Positions 1 through 9,279 of a stretch of DNA of 64,000 bases are shown here, one piece after another; positions within the stretch are counted from its first letter, which is position 1; each line of letters starts with the position of its first letter. The notes under the pieces were generated by a model. That model made no database searches, had not been told where the DNA came from, and saw only the letters and a program-made list of their open reading frames with translations. The position numbers and the translations under genes were made by a program. Origin of the DNA: Hansschlegelia beijingensis (GTDB taxonomy: Bacteria > Pseudomonadota > Alphaproteobacteria > Rhizobiales > Methylopilaceae); assembly GCF_014196425.1 (NCBI RefSeq), contig NZ_JACIDR010000005.1:124001-188000 (forward strand), given 5' to 3'.

Positions 1-978
1 CGCGCGGGCCGGGGACGGCGTCGGCGCAGGAGCGCGCGGGGCCACGGCGGCGACCTGCTCAGGCTCGGTCCGAGCCGGCGCGGCAGGCTTCGGCGCGGCC
101 TTCGGAGCCGCGGCGGGCGCAGCTTTCGGGGTGGCGGCGACGCGCTGCTCCGGCTGGGGAGCCGCCCTCTCGGGCTGAGCCGGCCCTTCCGCCATGATGC
201 CGTCGTCGAAGTCGCTGCGCGGCGCCTCGCCGGTCCTCGCCGCTTCCGCGATGGGATCGGCGGCCGGAGCCGCAGCGCCCGCCGGCGCGGCAGGCGCCTC
301 CGCCATCGAGCCATCCGGGCGAATGGTCATCGTCTTGACCTTGCGGGGGCCCTCGCCATTGGTGGAGGGTGCCGTTCGCTCCGCCGTCGCGGCCCCCTGC
401 GGCAGGATGATGCGCGCGCCCTCGTTCCGCGGCGCGGCCGAGGGAGCCGGAAGATCGACCGGCTCCTCCTCGCGGGAGACGACCTTCGAGTTCGCCTGCC
501 CGCCTGCGTCGACCCTGTCATAGACCGCCTTGGAGGGCTGCTGCGCGGTGTCGGACTTTTCCGGAACGGTCTTCACCGGCTCGGTGTCGGCCCTGATCAG
601 GGGCGCCTCGCCATTGGCGCCGCCAGAGCCGAGCATCTTGTATCCGACGACGCCGGCGCCGCCGACGAGCGCGACCGCGAGCACCGCGCCCACCATCATC
701 AGCCCGCTGCGGCCGCCGCCCCCGAGCGAGCGACGATCGGGCTCGTACTCGTAATAGAGCGGGTTGCCGTCCTGATCGTAGCCGTAGGGCTCGTCCGGAT
801 TGGGCGCATAGGCGCGCGGATCGTAGACCGGCTCCTCGTCAGGGTAGCCGTGCGCAGCCTGAGGCCGGCCGGCCTGATCGTAGTGGTGGCCGGCGCGCAG
901 GTCGTAGTCGTCATAGGCGGCGAACTCTTCGGTTCGAGCGCCCGCGGCGCCGCCGCGCCTTACAGCTTGGTTTTGCAT
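1..978 (-). CDS. SPOR-domain cell-division/peptidoglycan protein (3' end outside window)
   Basis: Reading leftward from ATG 978, the frame stays open for 326 codons to the window edge, so the C-terminus is missing. The protein has a Tyr/Asp/Pro-rich cytoplasmic N-terminus (about 85 residues, repeated PDEPYGYD-like stretches). One membrane helix follows (residues ~95-113, GLMMVGAVLAVALVGGAGVV). The rest is a long Ala/Pro-rich periplasmic linker containing the segment KTVPEKSDTAQQPSKAVYDR. This layout is that of rhizobial SPOR-repeat proteins, where a C-terminal SPOR domain binds denuded septal peptidoglycan; that domain would lie beyond base 1. Position directly downstream of dgt-argS matches the usual rhizobial order (SPOR gene, then nagZ, scpA, scpB). 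The family is inferred from N-terminal features and synteny because the diagnostic domain is not visible. Confidence 0.75.
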   Translation of the reverse strand, partial: MQNQAVRRGGAAGARTEEFAAYDDYDLRAGHHYDQAGRPQAAHGYPDEEPVYDPRAYAPNPDEPYGYDQDGNPLYYEYEPDRRSLGGGGRSGLMMVGAVLAVALVGGAGVVGYKMLGSGGANGEAPLIRADTEPVKTVPEKSDTAQQPSKAVYDRVDAGGQANSKVVSREEEPVDLPAPSAAPRNEGARIILPQGAATAERTAPSTNGEGPRKVKTMTIRPDGSMAEAPAAPAGAAAPAADPIAEAARTGEAPRSDFDDGIMAEGPAQPERAAPQPEQRVAATPKAAPAAAPKAAPKPAAPARTEPEQVAAVAPRAPAPTPSPARA

Positions 979-1050
979 TTCACCGGCCTCCGCGCGCCTT
1001 CCATAAGAGCGGCCGCGTCCGGATCGCCGTCATCGCCGGCGTCGGCCGCA

Positions 1051-2787
1051 TCACCGCATCTCGTCAGGAGCCGCGACCCCCAGAATACCAAGGCCCGAGG
1101 CGAGAACCAGAATGAAGGCCCTCACCAAGGCCAGGCGAGCATGGGACAACAATGCATTGTTTTCCATAATGAAGCGTAAATCCGGCGAATCCTTGCCGCG
1201 GTTCCAGTGCGCGTGGAACTCGCTGGCGAGGTCGTGGAGGAAGAACGCGATCCTGTGCGGCTGCCGCGCCGCCGCCGCCTGCTCGACCGCCCGCGGCCAG
1301 GCCGCGATGCGCTTGATCAGGGCCTGCTCGCCCGGATCCGTCAGCAGCGACAGATCCGCCTCCGAGCTTTCGCCATGCATCTCCCGCCCATTGCGCAGGA
1401 TCGACTGGGCGCGCGCATGGGCGTACTGGACGTAGAACACCGGATTGTCGCGCGACTGTTCCGTGACCTTGGCGAAGTCGAAGTCGAGCACGGCGTCGTT
1501 CGAGCGGAACAGCATCATGAAGCGCACGGCGTCGCGTCCGACCTCGTCGACGACGTCGCGCAGCGTGACGAAATCCCCTGCCCGCTTCGACATGCGCACC
1601 GGCTCGCCGGCGCGGAACAGCCGCACGAGCTGGCAGAGCTCCACGGTGACGCGGGCCGCGCCGCCCGAGAGCGCGCGGCCGACCGCCTCGAGGCGCTTCA
1701 CGTAGCCGCCGTGGTCGGCGCCGAGCACGAACACCATCTCCTCGAAGCCGCGCTGATACTTCGAGCGGAAATACGCCACGTCGGCCGCGAAGTAGGTGTA
1801 GGAGCCGTCGGACTTCATCAGCGGCCGGTCGATGTCGTCGCCGAACTCCGCCGAGCGGAACAGGGTCTGCTCGCGGTCCTCCCAGTCCTCCGGAAGCTGA
1901 CCTTTGGGAGGCGGCAGCCTGCCCTCATAGACGAGCCCCTGCGCCCGCAGATCCTCGACCGCGCGTACGATCGGGCCATCCGGCCCGTGCAGCGTGCGCT
2001 CCGAGAAGAAGACGTCGTGGACGATGCCGAGGCTCGCGAGATCGTCCCGGATCATCTCCATCATCGAGGCGATCGCGGCCTCGCGGACGATCGGGAGCCA
2101 CTCTGCCTCGGGAAGGTCGCGCAACGCGGCGCCATGGAGGTCGACGAGGGCTGTTCCGACGGGCTTCAGATAGTCGCCCGGGTAGAGCCCTTCCGGGATC
2201 GCGCCGATGTGTTCGCCGAGCGCCTCGCGGTAGCGCAGGAAGGCGGAGCGCGCGAGCACGTCGACCTGAGCGCCGGCGTCGTTGATGTAGTACTCGCGAG
2301 CGACCTCGTCGCCGGCGAAGACGAGCAGGTTCGCGAGCGAATCCCCGAACACCGCGCCGCGGCAGTGGCCGACATGCATGGGCCCTGTGGGGTTGGCCGA
2401 CACGTATTCCACATTGACCTTGGCGGGACGCGCCTTGCCCGGCTTGCCATAGTCGGCGCCGGCGGCGAGCGCCGCCTCCAGCGCGCGCCGCCAGAAATCG
2501 TGGCTCATCGTGGCGTTCACGAAGCCCGGGCCGGCCACGCTGACGGCGGCCACGTCCGGGTCCTTCTCGAGCCGCTCCGCGATGACGGTCGCGAGATCGC
2601 GCGGCTTGAGCCCGAGATCCTTCGCCAGGACCATGGCCGCGTTGGTCGCGAGGTCGCCATGGCTCGGATCGCGCGGCGGTTCGACGACGACGCGGGAGAG
2701 ATCCGGAAGACGGGCGATCGCGCCGTCGGCGGCGAGCGCCTCGATGATCGAGCGCAGGCGCGCGGCGAAATCGGCGAAGACGTTCAT
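1051..2787 (-). CDS. argS: Arginyl-tRNA synthetase
   Basis: The product (578 aa) charges tRNA-Arg in the cytoplasm. It is a class I synthetase: the HIGH-type signature appears as [12 protein letters not shown] (residues ~130-141), and a KMSKS-equivalent [12 protein letters not shown] lies in the C-terminal half. An N-terminal Add1-like domain contains [11 protein letters not shown] (~41-51). The DALR anticodon-binding region closes the protein. I chose ATG 2787 ([10 protein letters not shown]). The open frame extends further upstream, but that extension is unlike the family and runs into the end of dgt. The gene follows dgt by 31 bp in the same direction and precedes the SPOR gene, so the three probably form one transcription unit. 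Length and motifs are normal. Confidence 0.97.
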   Translation of the reverse strand: MNVFADFAARLRSIIEALAADGAIARLPDLSRVVVEPPRDPSHGDLATNAAMVLAKDLGLKPRDLATVIAERLEKDPDVAAVSVAGPGFVNATMSHDFWRRALEAALAAGADYGKPGKARPAKVNVEYVSANPTGPMHVGHCRGAVFGDSLANLLVFAGDEVAREYYINDAGAQVDVLARSAFLRYREALGEHIGAIPEGLYPGDYLKPVGTALVDLHGAALRDLPEAEWLPIVREAAIASMMEMIRDDLASLGIVHDVFFSERTLHGPDGPIVRAVEDLRAQGLVYEGRLPPPKGQLPEDWEDREQTLFRSAEFGDDIDRPLMKSDGSYTYFAADVAYFRSKYQRGFEEMVFVLGADHGGYVKRLEAVGRALSGGAARVTVELCQLVRLFRAGEPVRMSKRAGDFVTLRDVVDEVGRDAVRFMMLFRSNDAVLDFDFAKVTEQSRDNPVFYVQYAHARAQSILRNGREMHGESSEADLSLLTDPGEQALIKRIAAWPRAVEQAAAARQPHRIAFFLHDLASEFHAHWNRGKDSPDLRFIMENNALLSHARLALVRAFILVLASGLGILGVAAPDEMR

Positions 2788-2818
2788 GGGCTTTCCGGGT
2801 GCCAGGGAGGCCCGGCGG

Positions 2819-4000
2819 CTAACGCAAATCCGGGGTCGCGTCAAACAGGCGCCGGTGTTGGGTGAGCGCGTAGCCGTCCGTCATGCCGGCGATGAAGTCG
2901 GCGACAGCCCGCGCATGGCTTGTCTCGCCGCCTCGACCCGCCTCCCGCGCCCATTCGGCCGGGAGAGCGTCTCTGTCCGCGAAATACCGATCGAACAGGT
3001 CCGACAGCACGCCGGCGGCCTCCGCCATCACGCGGTCGACGTGGGCATGCCGGTACATGCGCGCCGTCAGCAGCCGCTTCACGCCGCGCTCGGCCTCGGC
3101 CATTTGGGGCGAGAAGGCGATCAGCGCTTGGGGCGCGGACCGCACGTCTTCGATGTCCCTCGGCGCGAGCGCTTCGATCCTGCGGGCGCTCTCGGAGATC
3201 GCGTCCTCGACAAGCCGCGTGATGACGCGGCGAACGAGCTCGTGACCCCGACGATCATCGTCCAGGCCCGGATAGCGCGCATCCACTTCGGCGAGGATGT
3301 CGGCGAGCATCGGATCGTCCCCGAGCTCGTCGAGGCGAAACAGCCCGGCCCGCAGGCCGTCGTCCACGTCGTGGGCGTCATAGGCGATGTCGTCGGCGAT
3401 GGCGGCCGCTTGCGCCTCCGCGCTGGCATGGCCCTCGAGCGGAACGCCGGAGCGGCTCGCGACCTCGACGATCGCCGGCGTGAGCTCCTCCCCGACGAGC
3501 GGGCCATTGTGCTTCACGACGCCTTCCAGCGCCTCGAATGTGAGGTTCAGGCCGTCGAACTCGGCGTAGCGGCGCTCCAGCCGGGTGAGGACCCGCAGCG
3601 ACTGGGCGTTGTGGTCGAATCCCCCATAGGGCGCCATGCGGGCGTCGAGCGCCCGCTCGCCCGCATGGCCGAACGGCGCATGGCCCAGGTCATGGGCGAG
3701 CGCCACCGTCTCGGCCAGGTCCTCATCGAGCCCCAGCGCGCGAGCGATGGAGCGCGCGATCTGGGCGACCTCCAGCGTATGGGTGAGCCGCGTCCGGAAG
3801 TGGTCGCCCTCGTGATAGACGAAGACCTGGGTCTTGTGCTTCAGGCGCCGGAACGCGGTCGAATGCAGCACCCGGTCGCGGTCGCGCTGATATTCCGTTC
3901 GGGTCGCGCTCGGCGATTGCGGAACGGCCCTGCCCCGGCTCCGCCTCGGATCGGCGGCATAGGGCGCGCGGGGCCGCAATATCCATTTCGAGACGTCCAC
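2819..4000 (-). CDS. dgt: Deoxyguanosinetriphosphate triphosphohydrolase-like protein
   Basis: The product (393 aa) is an HD-superfamily dNTPase that cleaves dNTPs to deoxynucleoside and triphosphate. The metal-binding pattern is visible as TRLTHTLEV followed by [16 protein letters not shown]. The upstream family signature [19 protein letters not shown] is also present. The start is set at GTG 4000 because a strong GGAGG sits five bases upstream and the protein then begins a few residues before the conserved RAPYAADP stretch. A longer TTG start at 4039 would overlap the divergent promoter zone. The gene is divergent from erpA with a 116-bp shared regulatory gap and is followed by argS. Rhizobial homologues are usually annotated dGTPase-like; substrate preference cannot be read from sequence. 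Confidence 0.93.
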   Translation of the reverse strand: MDVSKWILRPRAPYAADPRRSRGRAVPQSPSATRTEYQRDRDRVLHSTAFRRLKHKTQVFVYHEGDHFRTRLTHTLEVAQIARSIARALGLDEDLAETVALAHDLGHAPFGHAGERALDARMAPYGGFDHNAQSLRVLTRLERRYAEFDGLNLTFEALEGVVKHNGPLVGEELTPAIVEVASRSGVPLEGHASAEAQAAAIADDIAYDAHDVDDGLRAGLFRLDELGDDPMLADILAEVDARYPGLDDDRRGHELVRRVITRLVEDAISESARRIEALAPRDIEDVRSAPQALIAFSPQMAEAERGVKRLLTARMYRHAHVDRVMAEAAGVLSDLFDRYFADRDALPAEWAREAGRGGETSHARAVADFIAGMTDGYALTQHRRLFDATPDLR

Positions 4001-4116
4001 GCGTCCTCCGGGCTGGCGATCGCGCCGCGTTGACCACAAGGCACGGCGTGCTTACCTCTCCTGAGGAAGATGAGGCAACGTTCCTCGTCCGCATCGATCG
4101 AACGTCGCGACAGCTC

Positions 4117-4458
4117 ATGAGCACAGACACAGTCGCCCCCGTGAACGTCACCGACCGCGCGGCCGGGCGAATCCGCGAGATCCTCGCGCAGGAGCCGCCG
4201 AACACGATGCTGCGCGTCAGCGTCCTGGGCGGCGGATGCTCCGGGTTCCAGTATGATTTCGGCTTCGACACCCAGGCTCAGCAGGACGATCTGGTGATCT
4301 CCCGCGACGGCGCGACGGTGCTGATCGACCCGATCTCCCTGCCCTATCTCGCGGGCTCCGAGATCGACTTCGTCGATGAACTGATCGGAGCGGCGTTCCG
4401 GATCAACAATCCGAACGCCACCGCCTCGTGCGGCTGCGGCACCAGCTTCTCCGTCTGA
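4117..4458 (+). CDS. erpA: Iron-sulfur cluster insertion protein (A-type carrier)
   Basis: A 113-aa HesB/IscA-family carrier that passes Fe-S clusters to apoproteins. The three ligand cysteines are seen in GGGCSGFQYDF and near the C-terminus in TASCGCGTSF. The core VTDRAAGRIREIL and the FVDELIGAAFRINNPNA segment are typical of the alphaproteobacterial ErpA group found opposite dgt. The start ATG 4117 gives the usual family N-terminus. The open frame upstream (from 4030) is ignored because it adds an atypical extension across the divergent promoter. Members of this family cannot be separated from IscA/SufA by motif alone, so the symbol rests on synteny with dgt. Confidence 0.9.
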   Translation: MSTDTVAPVNVTDRAAGRIREILAQEPPNTMLRVSVLGGGCSGFQYDFGFDTQAQQDDLVISRDGATVLIDPISLPYLAGSEIDFVDELIGAAFRINNPNATASCGCGTSFSV

Positions 4459-4490
4459 GCCGGAGCAGGACGCGATTTCGCCAGCGCGTC

Positions 4491-4518
4491 TTGACAGGCG
4501 CCCGCGCCTGAGTAGGTT
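4491..4518 (+). promoter_or_regulatory. Probable sigma-70 promoter for rpmG
   Basis: A perfect TTGACA (4491-4496) is followed after 16 bases by TAGGTT (4513-4518). The pair lies in the erpA-rpmG gap, 61 bases before the rpmG start. Confidence 0.55.
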
Positions 4519-4578
4519 GCGCGCTCATTCGAATTCCAGACTGCGGCGCTTCGCGCCCCGCCCGCTCGAGGTTCCGTC

Positions 4579-4746
4579 ATGGCGAAAGCCGCCAACATCA
4601 AGATCAAGCTGCTGAGCACGGCCGACACCGGCTTCTTCTACGTGACCAGCAAGAACTCGCGCACCAAGACCGAAAAGATGGTGCTGAAGAAGTACGATCC
4701 GATCGCGCGCAAGCACGTCGACTTCAAGGAAACCAAGGTCAAGTAA
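4579..4746 (+). CDS. rpmG: 50S ribosomal protein L33
   Basis: A 55-aa ribosomal protein of the large subunit, starting [20 protein letters not shown] and ending [10 protein letters not shown]. It is the cysteine-free L33 type: no CxxC zinc ribbon is present, as is usual in proteobacteria. The conserved [15 protein letters not shown] core is intact. The gene is monocistronic: it has its own promoter-like TTGACA upstream and an intrinsic terminator 24 bp downstream. Length and sequence are normal for Alphaproteobacteria. Confidence 0.96.
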   Translation: MAKAANIKIKLLSTADTGFFYVTSKNSRTKTEKMVLKKYDPIARKHVDFKETKVK

Positions 4747-4770
4747 TCCTCGGTTTCTGAACGCTCTGAA

Positions 4771-4795
4771 GGCGCCCCGCGGGGCGCCTTTTTCG
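4771..4795 (+). terminator. Intrinsic terminator of rpmG
   Basis: A self-complementary GC stem (GGCGCCCCG/CGGGGCGCC, 4771-4788) is followed directly by TTTTTCGTTT. It ends the rpmG transcript before the convergent pleD stop codon. Confidence 0.9.
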
Positions 4796-4803
4796 TTTGA
4801 GCC

Positions 4804-6174
4804 TCAGGCCGCGTCCGCGACCACGCGGTTCCGCCCCGACGCCTTGGCGCGGTAGAGCGCGAGATCGGCGCGCTTCAGCAGAGTTGAGGCGTCATCGGCG
4901 CCGAGGAAGCTCGCCACGCCGACCGAGACGGTGACGTCGATCGCCGCCCGCCCGCCTGAGGTCACGAAGGGCGCCTCCGCGACCTTGGAGCGGATTCGCT
5001 CCGCCACGATCTGGGCGACCGCGCCGTCAGTCTCCGGCATGATGACCACGAACTCTTCGCCGCCCAGCCGGCAGGCGAGATCGATGCCCCGGACGCTCGC
5101 CTTGAGGCGCCGCGAGAACTCGCGCAGCACGTCGTCGCCGGCGTCATGGCCATGAGTGTCGTTCACGCTCTTGAAGAAATCGATGTCGACCACGAGGGTG
5201 GAGAGCGGCCGCTGCCGCGCGGCCGCCTGATCGAGCAGGCTCTGGAGATGCATCTCCATGTAGCGGCGGTTGTGCAGCCCGGTGAGCCCGTCCGTGATGG
5301 CGAGCTCCATGCTCGCCTGCAGGTTCGACCGGAGCTGCGCCGTGTAGCGCTGGCGGCGAACCTGGGTGCGAATCCGCGCCGTCAGCTCGGCGGGATCGAG
5401 CGGCCGGATGACGTAGTCGTTGACCCCGACCTCGAGGCCGCGCAGCACCCGGGCGTTGTCGTCGGGACTTGCGACGAGAACGACGGGCGTCATGCGCGTG
5501 CGCTCCAGCGAACGGAGCTGCGCGCACAGCCTCAGCGCATCGAACCCCTCGAGGCCGAGCGAGACCACCACGACGTCGTACTCACCCTCCGCCGCGCGAA
5601 ACAGCGCTTCCTGAGGGCTGGTCTCGACGTCCACCGTCTGCGAGGAGGCGAGCGCCGCCGAAATCCGTCTCCAGGAGTTCTCCCGGTCGTCGACCAGCAG
5701 CACGCGGCCGCCGAGGCCCGGATCGTTGACCGCCTCCATCAGCGCGTCCGTAAGGCCGATCTCGCGCGTGGTCTGCGCCCGGAGGCGAAGCTCGTCGCCA
5801 AGCATCTTGAGGCGCGCCAACGAGCGCACGCGAGCGAACAGGGCGACGTCCACCACGGGCTTGGTGAGGAAATCGTCGGCGCCGGCCTCGAGCCCACGGA
5901 TGCGATCCGACGGCTGATCCAGCGCGGTGACGATGATCACCGGGATATGGTGCGTCTTTGGGTCCGTCTTCAGGCGGCGGCAGACCTCGAAGCCGTCCAT
6001 GCCTGGCATCATGACGTCGAGAAGCACGATGTCGCATTGCGCACGGGCGCAGACATCGAGGGCCTCAAAGCCGTCGGAAGCGGTGGCGACCTCGAAATAT
6101 TCGGCGCTCAGCCGAGCGTCGAGCAGCTTCCGGTTGGCCGGAATGTCGTCGACCACGAGAACACGAGCAGTCAT
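4804..6174 (-). CDS. pleD: Diguanylate cyclase response regulator PleD
   Basis: The product (456 aa) has the order REC - degenerate REC adaptor - GGDEF. The receiver begins VLVVDDIPANRKLL, and its phosphoacceptor Asp53 lies in DIVLLDVMMPGMDG. The catalytic GGDEF loop reads LGGEEFVVIMPE, and an upstream R-x-x-D (VRGID) supplies the allosteric inhibitory site for c-di-GMP. In Caulobacter, PleD makes c-di-GMP at the stalked pole and is controlled by the kinases PleC and DivJ. It lies 9 bp downstream of divK, the conserved alphaproteobacterial pair. All catalytic residues are present, so an active cyclase is expected. Confidence 0.95.
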   Translation of the reverse strand: MTARVLVVDDIPANRKLLDARLSAEYFEVATASDGFEALDVCARAQCDIVLLDVMMPGMDGFEVCRRLKTDPKTHHIPVIIVTALDQPSDRIRGLEAGADDFLTKPVVDVALFARVRSLARLKMLGDELRLRAQTTREIGLTDALMEAVNDPGLGGRVLLVDDRENSWRRISAALASSQTVDVETSPQEALFRAAEGEYDVVVVSLGLEGFDALRLCAQLRSLERTRMTPVVLVASPDDNARVLRGLEVGVNDYVIRPLDPAELTARIRTQVRRQRYTAQLRSNLQASMELAITDGLTGLHNRRYMEMHLQSLLDQAAARQRPLSTLVVDIDFFKSVNDTHGHDAGDDVLREFSRRLKASVRGIDLACRLGGEEFVVIMPETDGAVAQIVAERIRSKVAEAPFVTSGGRAAIDVTVSVGVASFLGADDASTLLKRADLALYRAKASGRNRVVADAA

Positions 6175-6183
6175 CGGAGCGCC

Positions 6184-6555
6184 TCAGCCTTCGCCGAGGA
6201 AGTGCCGCACGGTCTCGAGGAACTTCGCCACCGAGATGGGCTTGGACAGATAGGCCTCGCAGCCGCCGCCGCGAATCCTCTCCTCGTCCCCCTTCATGGC
6301 GAAGGCCGTGACTGCGATCACCGGGATGTCGCGCGTGCGCTCGTCCTCCTTGATCCAGCGCGTGACGTCGAGACCCGAAACCTCCGGCAGCTGGATGTCC
6401 ATGAGGATGAGATCCGGCATATGGGTGCGGGCGAGATCAAGCGCCTCGATTCCGTTGCGGGTCTCGATCGTCGCGTAGCCGTGCGCCTCCAGAAGATCGT
6501 GGAAGAGCTTCATGTTGAGCTCGTTGTCCTCTACGATCAGGACGGTCTTGGGCAT
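6184..6555 (-). CDS. divK: Single-domain polar response regulator DivK
   Basis: A 123-aa stand-alone receiver domain. Acidic pocket residues are in [12 protein letters not shown], the phosphoacceptor Asp53 is in [13 protein letters not shown], and the conserved Lys is in AYLSKPIS. In Caulobacter and rhizobia DivK is phosphorylated by DivJ/PleC and signals through DivL to the CckA-ChpT-CtrA pathway that controls the cell cycle. It is the first gene of a two-gene unit with pleD. A 157-bp gap separates it from the divergent DUF3572 gene. No clear pair of CtrA half-sites (TTAA-N7-TTAA) was found in that gap. Confidence 0.95.
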   Translation of the reverse strand: MPKTVLIVEDNELNMKLFHDLLEAHGYATIETRNGIEALDLARTHMPDLILMDIQLPEVSGLDVTRWIKEDERTRDIPVIAVTAFAMKGDEERIRGGGCEAYLSKPISVAKFLETVRHFLGEG

Positions 6556-6712
6556 GTCGATCCTGTGCTCTTCCGCGACGACGCTCGCGCCGCCCGAGTC
6601 CGCCCGGGATCAGAGTGGACGAGGGAAAATATACTCCGCCCGCCGACCTTCGCCGAACTCTCGTACTCTCCAGAAATGTTAAAGATCATTCGTTGCGAAA
6701 AGGCGAACGAAC

Positions 6713-7003
6713 ATGCTGAAGCGCCGCCCCGAAATGCCCCCGGCCGAAGCGATCGGCGCGAAGGCGCTGAGCTTCCTGGCCGGCGACATGGAGCGGCTGG
6801 GCCGGTTCCTCGCCCTGTCCGGGCTTGAGCCGCGGACGATCCGCGACGCGGCGCGCGACACGTCGTTCCTGCCGGCCGTGCTCGACTACGTGCTCGGCGA
6901 CGAACGATTGCTGTTCGAGTTCGTGGAAGCGGAGGGGCTGCCGCCGGAGGCGGTGTCGCGCGCGCGCAGGGAGCTCGCGCCCGAACAGTCCTCGGACGAC
7001 TGA
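6713..7003 (+). CDS. DUF3572 family protein
   Basis: A 96-aa, probably cytoplasmic, mostly helical small protein with no signal peptide or membrane segment. Recognisable family features are the N-terminal AEAIGAKALSFLAGD and the FLALSGLEPRTIRDAARD stretch. In rhizobia this family commonly sits between divK and dinB, as here. The function is unknown. It is 23 bp ahead of dinB in the same direction, so the two may be co-transcribed. Confidence 0.85.
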   Translation: MLKRRPEMPPAEAIGAKALSFLAGDMERLGRFLALSGLEPRTIRDAARDTSFLPAVLDYVLGDERLLFEFVEAEGLPPEAVSRARRELAPEQSSDD

Positions 7004-7026
7004 CCCGACCGCCGAGGCCGAGCGAG

Positions 7027-8298
7027 ATGGCCGCCTCCCCTCTGCGCTTCTGTCGGGACTGCCTCGCGCTGGCCGAGCAGGAGCGGCGCTGCGCAAGCTG
7101 CGGCAGCCCGCGGGTCGCCAGTCATCCGGCGCTGGGCGAGATGACCATCGCCCATGTCGACTGCGACGCCTTCTTCGCGACGATCGAGAAACGCGACGAT
7201 CCCTCGCTGGCAGACAGGCCCGTCATCATCGGCGGCGGCAAGCGCGGCGTCGTCTCCACCGCCTGCTACATCGCCCGCATCAGCGGCGTGAAATCGGCCA
7301 TGCCGATGTTCCAGGCGCTGAAGCTCTGCCCGGACGCCGTGGTCATCAAGCCGAACATGGCCAAGTACGTCGAAGCCGGCCGGGCGGTCCGGTCCAGGAT
7401 GCTCGCGCTCACGCCGCTTGTGGAGCCGGTCTCGATCGACGAGGCCTTCCTCGATCTCAGCGGCACCGAGCGGCTGCATCACGCTCCCGCCGCGATCGTG
7501 CTCGCCCGTTTCGCCAGGGAAGTGGAGCGCGAGGTCGGCATCACGGTCTCGGTCGGGCTCGCTTCGAACAAGTTCCTGGCGAAGATCGCGTCCGACCTCG
7601 ATAAACCGCGGGGGTTCGCCGCGCTGTCGCTGGAGGAGGCGCCGGGATTCCTGGCTCCGCGGCCCGTCGGCTTCCTGTGGGGCGTCGGACCCGCCTTCGC
7701 GGCGTCGCTGACGCGCGACGGATTGCGCACGATCGGCGATCTGCAGCGCGCCGATCCGCGCGAACTCGTCCGCCGCTATGGGGAACAGGGACTGCGACTG
7801 TCGCAGCTCGCCTTTGGCCGGGATTCGCGCCCCGTGCGGCCCGACCGCGAGCGCAAGAGCGTGGGTGCGGAGACGACGTTCGATACGGACATCGCCGATC
7901 CTGAAGCGCTCGCGGCCCATCTCTGGCGATTGTCCGAGAAGGTCGCCGGCCGGATGCGGGTTGAGGCGGTCGCCGGCCGAACGGTCACGCTCAAGCTCAA
8001 GACCGCGGATTTCCGACTGCGGACGCGCGCCCAGGCGCTGTCCTCATCGACCCGCCTCGCCGGGCGGATCTTCGATGCGGCGCGAGAGCTTCTGGCGCGC
8101 GAGGCCACCGGAGTGAGTTTCCGGCTCATCGGCGTCTCGGTGTCGGATCTCGCGCCCGCGGCGGAGGCCGATCCGCCGGATCTCGAGGGGCGGGTCGCCA
8201 AGCTTGACGCCATTGAGGGAGCGGTCGCCAGTCTCCGGGCGCGCTTCGGCGGCGACGCGGTCGAAAGGGCGTTCGCTCAGCGCCCGCGCAACCGCTGA
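7027..8298 (+). CDS. dinB: DNA polymerase IV (Y-family translesion polymerase)
   Basis: The product (423 aa) carries out error-prone translesion synthesis. Catalytic carboxylates are seen in IAHVDCDAFF (Asp45) and VSIDEAFLDLSG (Asp138, Glu139). Helix-hairpin-helix and little-finger regions follow, with FLWGVGPAFAASL and SVGAETTFDTD. Ahead of the catalytic core is an extra ~38-residue N-terminus with four cysteines (C9, C12, C22, C25) spaced like a small zinc ribbon, a variant found in alphaproteobacterial DinB. I saw no GTTC-N7-GTTC SOS box upstream, so LexA control is not supported by this window. The stop lies 5 bp from the convergent EipB-like gene. Confidence 0.95.
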   Translation: MAASPLRFCRDCLALAEQERRCASCGSPRVASHPALGEMTIAHVDCDAFFATIEKRDDPSLADRPVIIGGGKRGVVSTACYIARISGVKSAMPMFQALKLCPDAVVIKPNMAKYVEAGRAVRSRMLALTPLVEPVSIDEAFLDLSGTERLHHAPAAIVLARFAREVEREVGITVSVGLASNKFLAKIASDLDKPRGFAALSLEEAPGFLAPRPVGFLWGVGPAFAASLTRDGLRTIGDLQRADPRELVRRYGEQGLRLSQLAFGRDSRPVRPDRERKSVGAETTFDTDIADPEALAAHLWRLSEKVAGRMRVEAVAGRTVTLKLKTADFRLRTRAQALSSSTRLAGRIFDAARELLAREATGVSFRLIGVSVSDLAPAAEADPPDLEGRVAKLDAIEGAVASLRARFGGDAVERAFAQRPRNR

Positions 8299-8302
8299 CC
8301 GA

Positions 8303-9142
8303 TCAGCGGCAACCCGGCGTCGGCTTGAAGAACTCGAGCTCCTTCAGCTCGCCGTCGAGGACGAACTCCCCGTAGTCGATGCGGAGGTCGCGGCTGAGGC
8401 CGTTCTCGTAGAGCTTGAAGCTCATCTGGTAGTCCGGCGTCTGCTCGCCGTCCGCCTTCTTGCCCCGCTCGAAATAGCTGACCGTGACCGGCCAGAACCG
8501 GGCCTTGGCGAGCTCCGGCACGCGCGCGGGCGCCTCCAGATCAGCAGGGGGCGCGTCATGGCCTTTGCCGACGACGCTCAGCGTGTCGTAGGTCTTGTCG
8601 CCGTTCTCCGAGCCGTCATAGATCCGCGCCTCCAGCAGCTGATCGCCACGCTTGCCCGCCTCGATGATCTTCACCAGGTGCTCGGTCGGAAACAGCGTCC
8701 CGGGATCGAACGCGCTCGACGCGCTGGCGGGTTTTCTGAGCGTGACCTTCAGGGCCTCGCCGGAGCGTTCCGCCCGGCCGTCCGTGTCGCGATCGAGCTG
8801 CTGGTTCAGGAAGTTCTGGGCGGTGAACCGGAAGCTCTGCGCCTTGCCGTCCTCCCACGTCGCAGACCGCAGGTCCGAGACGTTGGTGTCGCCCTCCTCG
8901 CTCGCGATCTCGGTGACCTGGCGGAAATTGAGCGCGTAGCCGTCGCAGGCGTTGCCGGTGAACTCATAGACGATCCGGCCCCGGACCTGGTCGACCTGGG
9001 TCGAACCACGGGTCTCGCGCAGCTTCAGCTCATAGACCGCTCTGTGCGGGGCAAGCGTCACCTCGGCCCGAACGGCCGGAGCCGCCGCGAGTGCAATCGT
9101 GAGAGCCGCGGCGGCGGCGAGAGATCGACGGAGCTTGATCAC
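8303..9142 (-). CDS. EipB-like periplasmic cell-envelope integrity protein (DUF1849)
   Basis: About 279 aa with a Sec signal peptide (IKLRRSLAAAAALTIALA...AVRA), followed by the family opening VTLAPHRAVYELKL. It matches the DUF1849/EipB family, a periplasmic beta-spiral protein that in Brucella supports envelope integrity. Two cysteines, in NACDGYALNFRQ and in the C-terminal PTPGC, match the disulfide pair known in EipB. GTG 9142 is chosen because it places the signal peptide at the terminus. ATG 9190 is an in-frame alternative but has no ribosome binding site. It converges with dinB. The assignment rests on family pattern recognition. Confidence 0.8.
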   Translation of the reverse strand: MIKLRRSLAAAAALTIALAAAPAVRAEVTLAPHRAVYELKLRETRGSTQVDQVRGRIVYEFTGNACDGYALNFRQVTEIASEEGDTNVSDLRSATWEDGKAQSFRFTAQNFLNQQLDRDTDGRAERSGEALKVTLRKPASASSAFDPGTLFPTEHLVKIIEAGKRGDQLLEARIYDGSENGDKTYDTLSVVGKGHDAPPADLEAPARVPELAKARFWPVTVSYFERGKKADGEQTPDYQMSFKLYENGLSRDLRIDYGEFVLDGELKELEFFKPTPGCR

Positions 9143-9279
9143 GAGATGACGGCCTCGCCCGGTTGTCGTTTCATTGTGCGGCGCCGTCATCTAAACGCAA
9201 TCAGGGGACGGACCAGGCGCTTCGGTAATCTCGCGGCGCGGCGGAAATAGGTCCTTGGGACGGACGCGGGAGAGACGCA

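Noticed and set aside
6556-6712. CtrA-binding site upstream of divK
   Set aside because: Only single TTAA-like half-sites were seen; no TTAA-N7-TTAA pair could be found.
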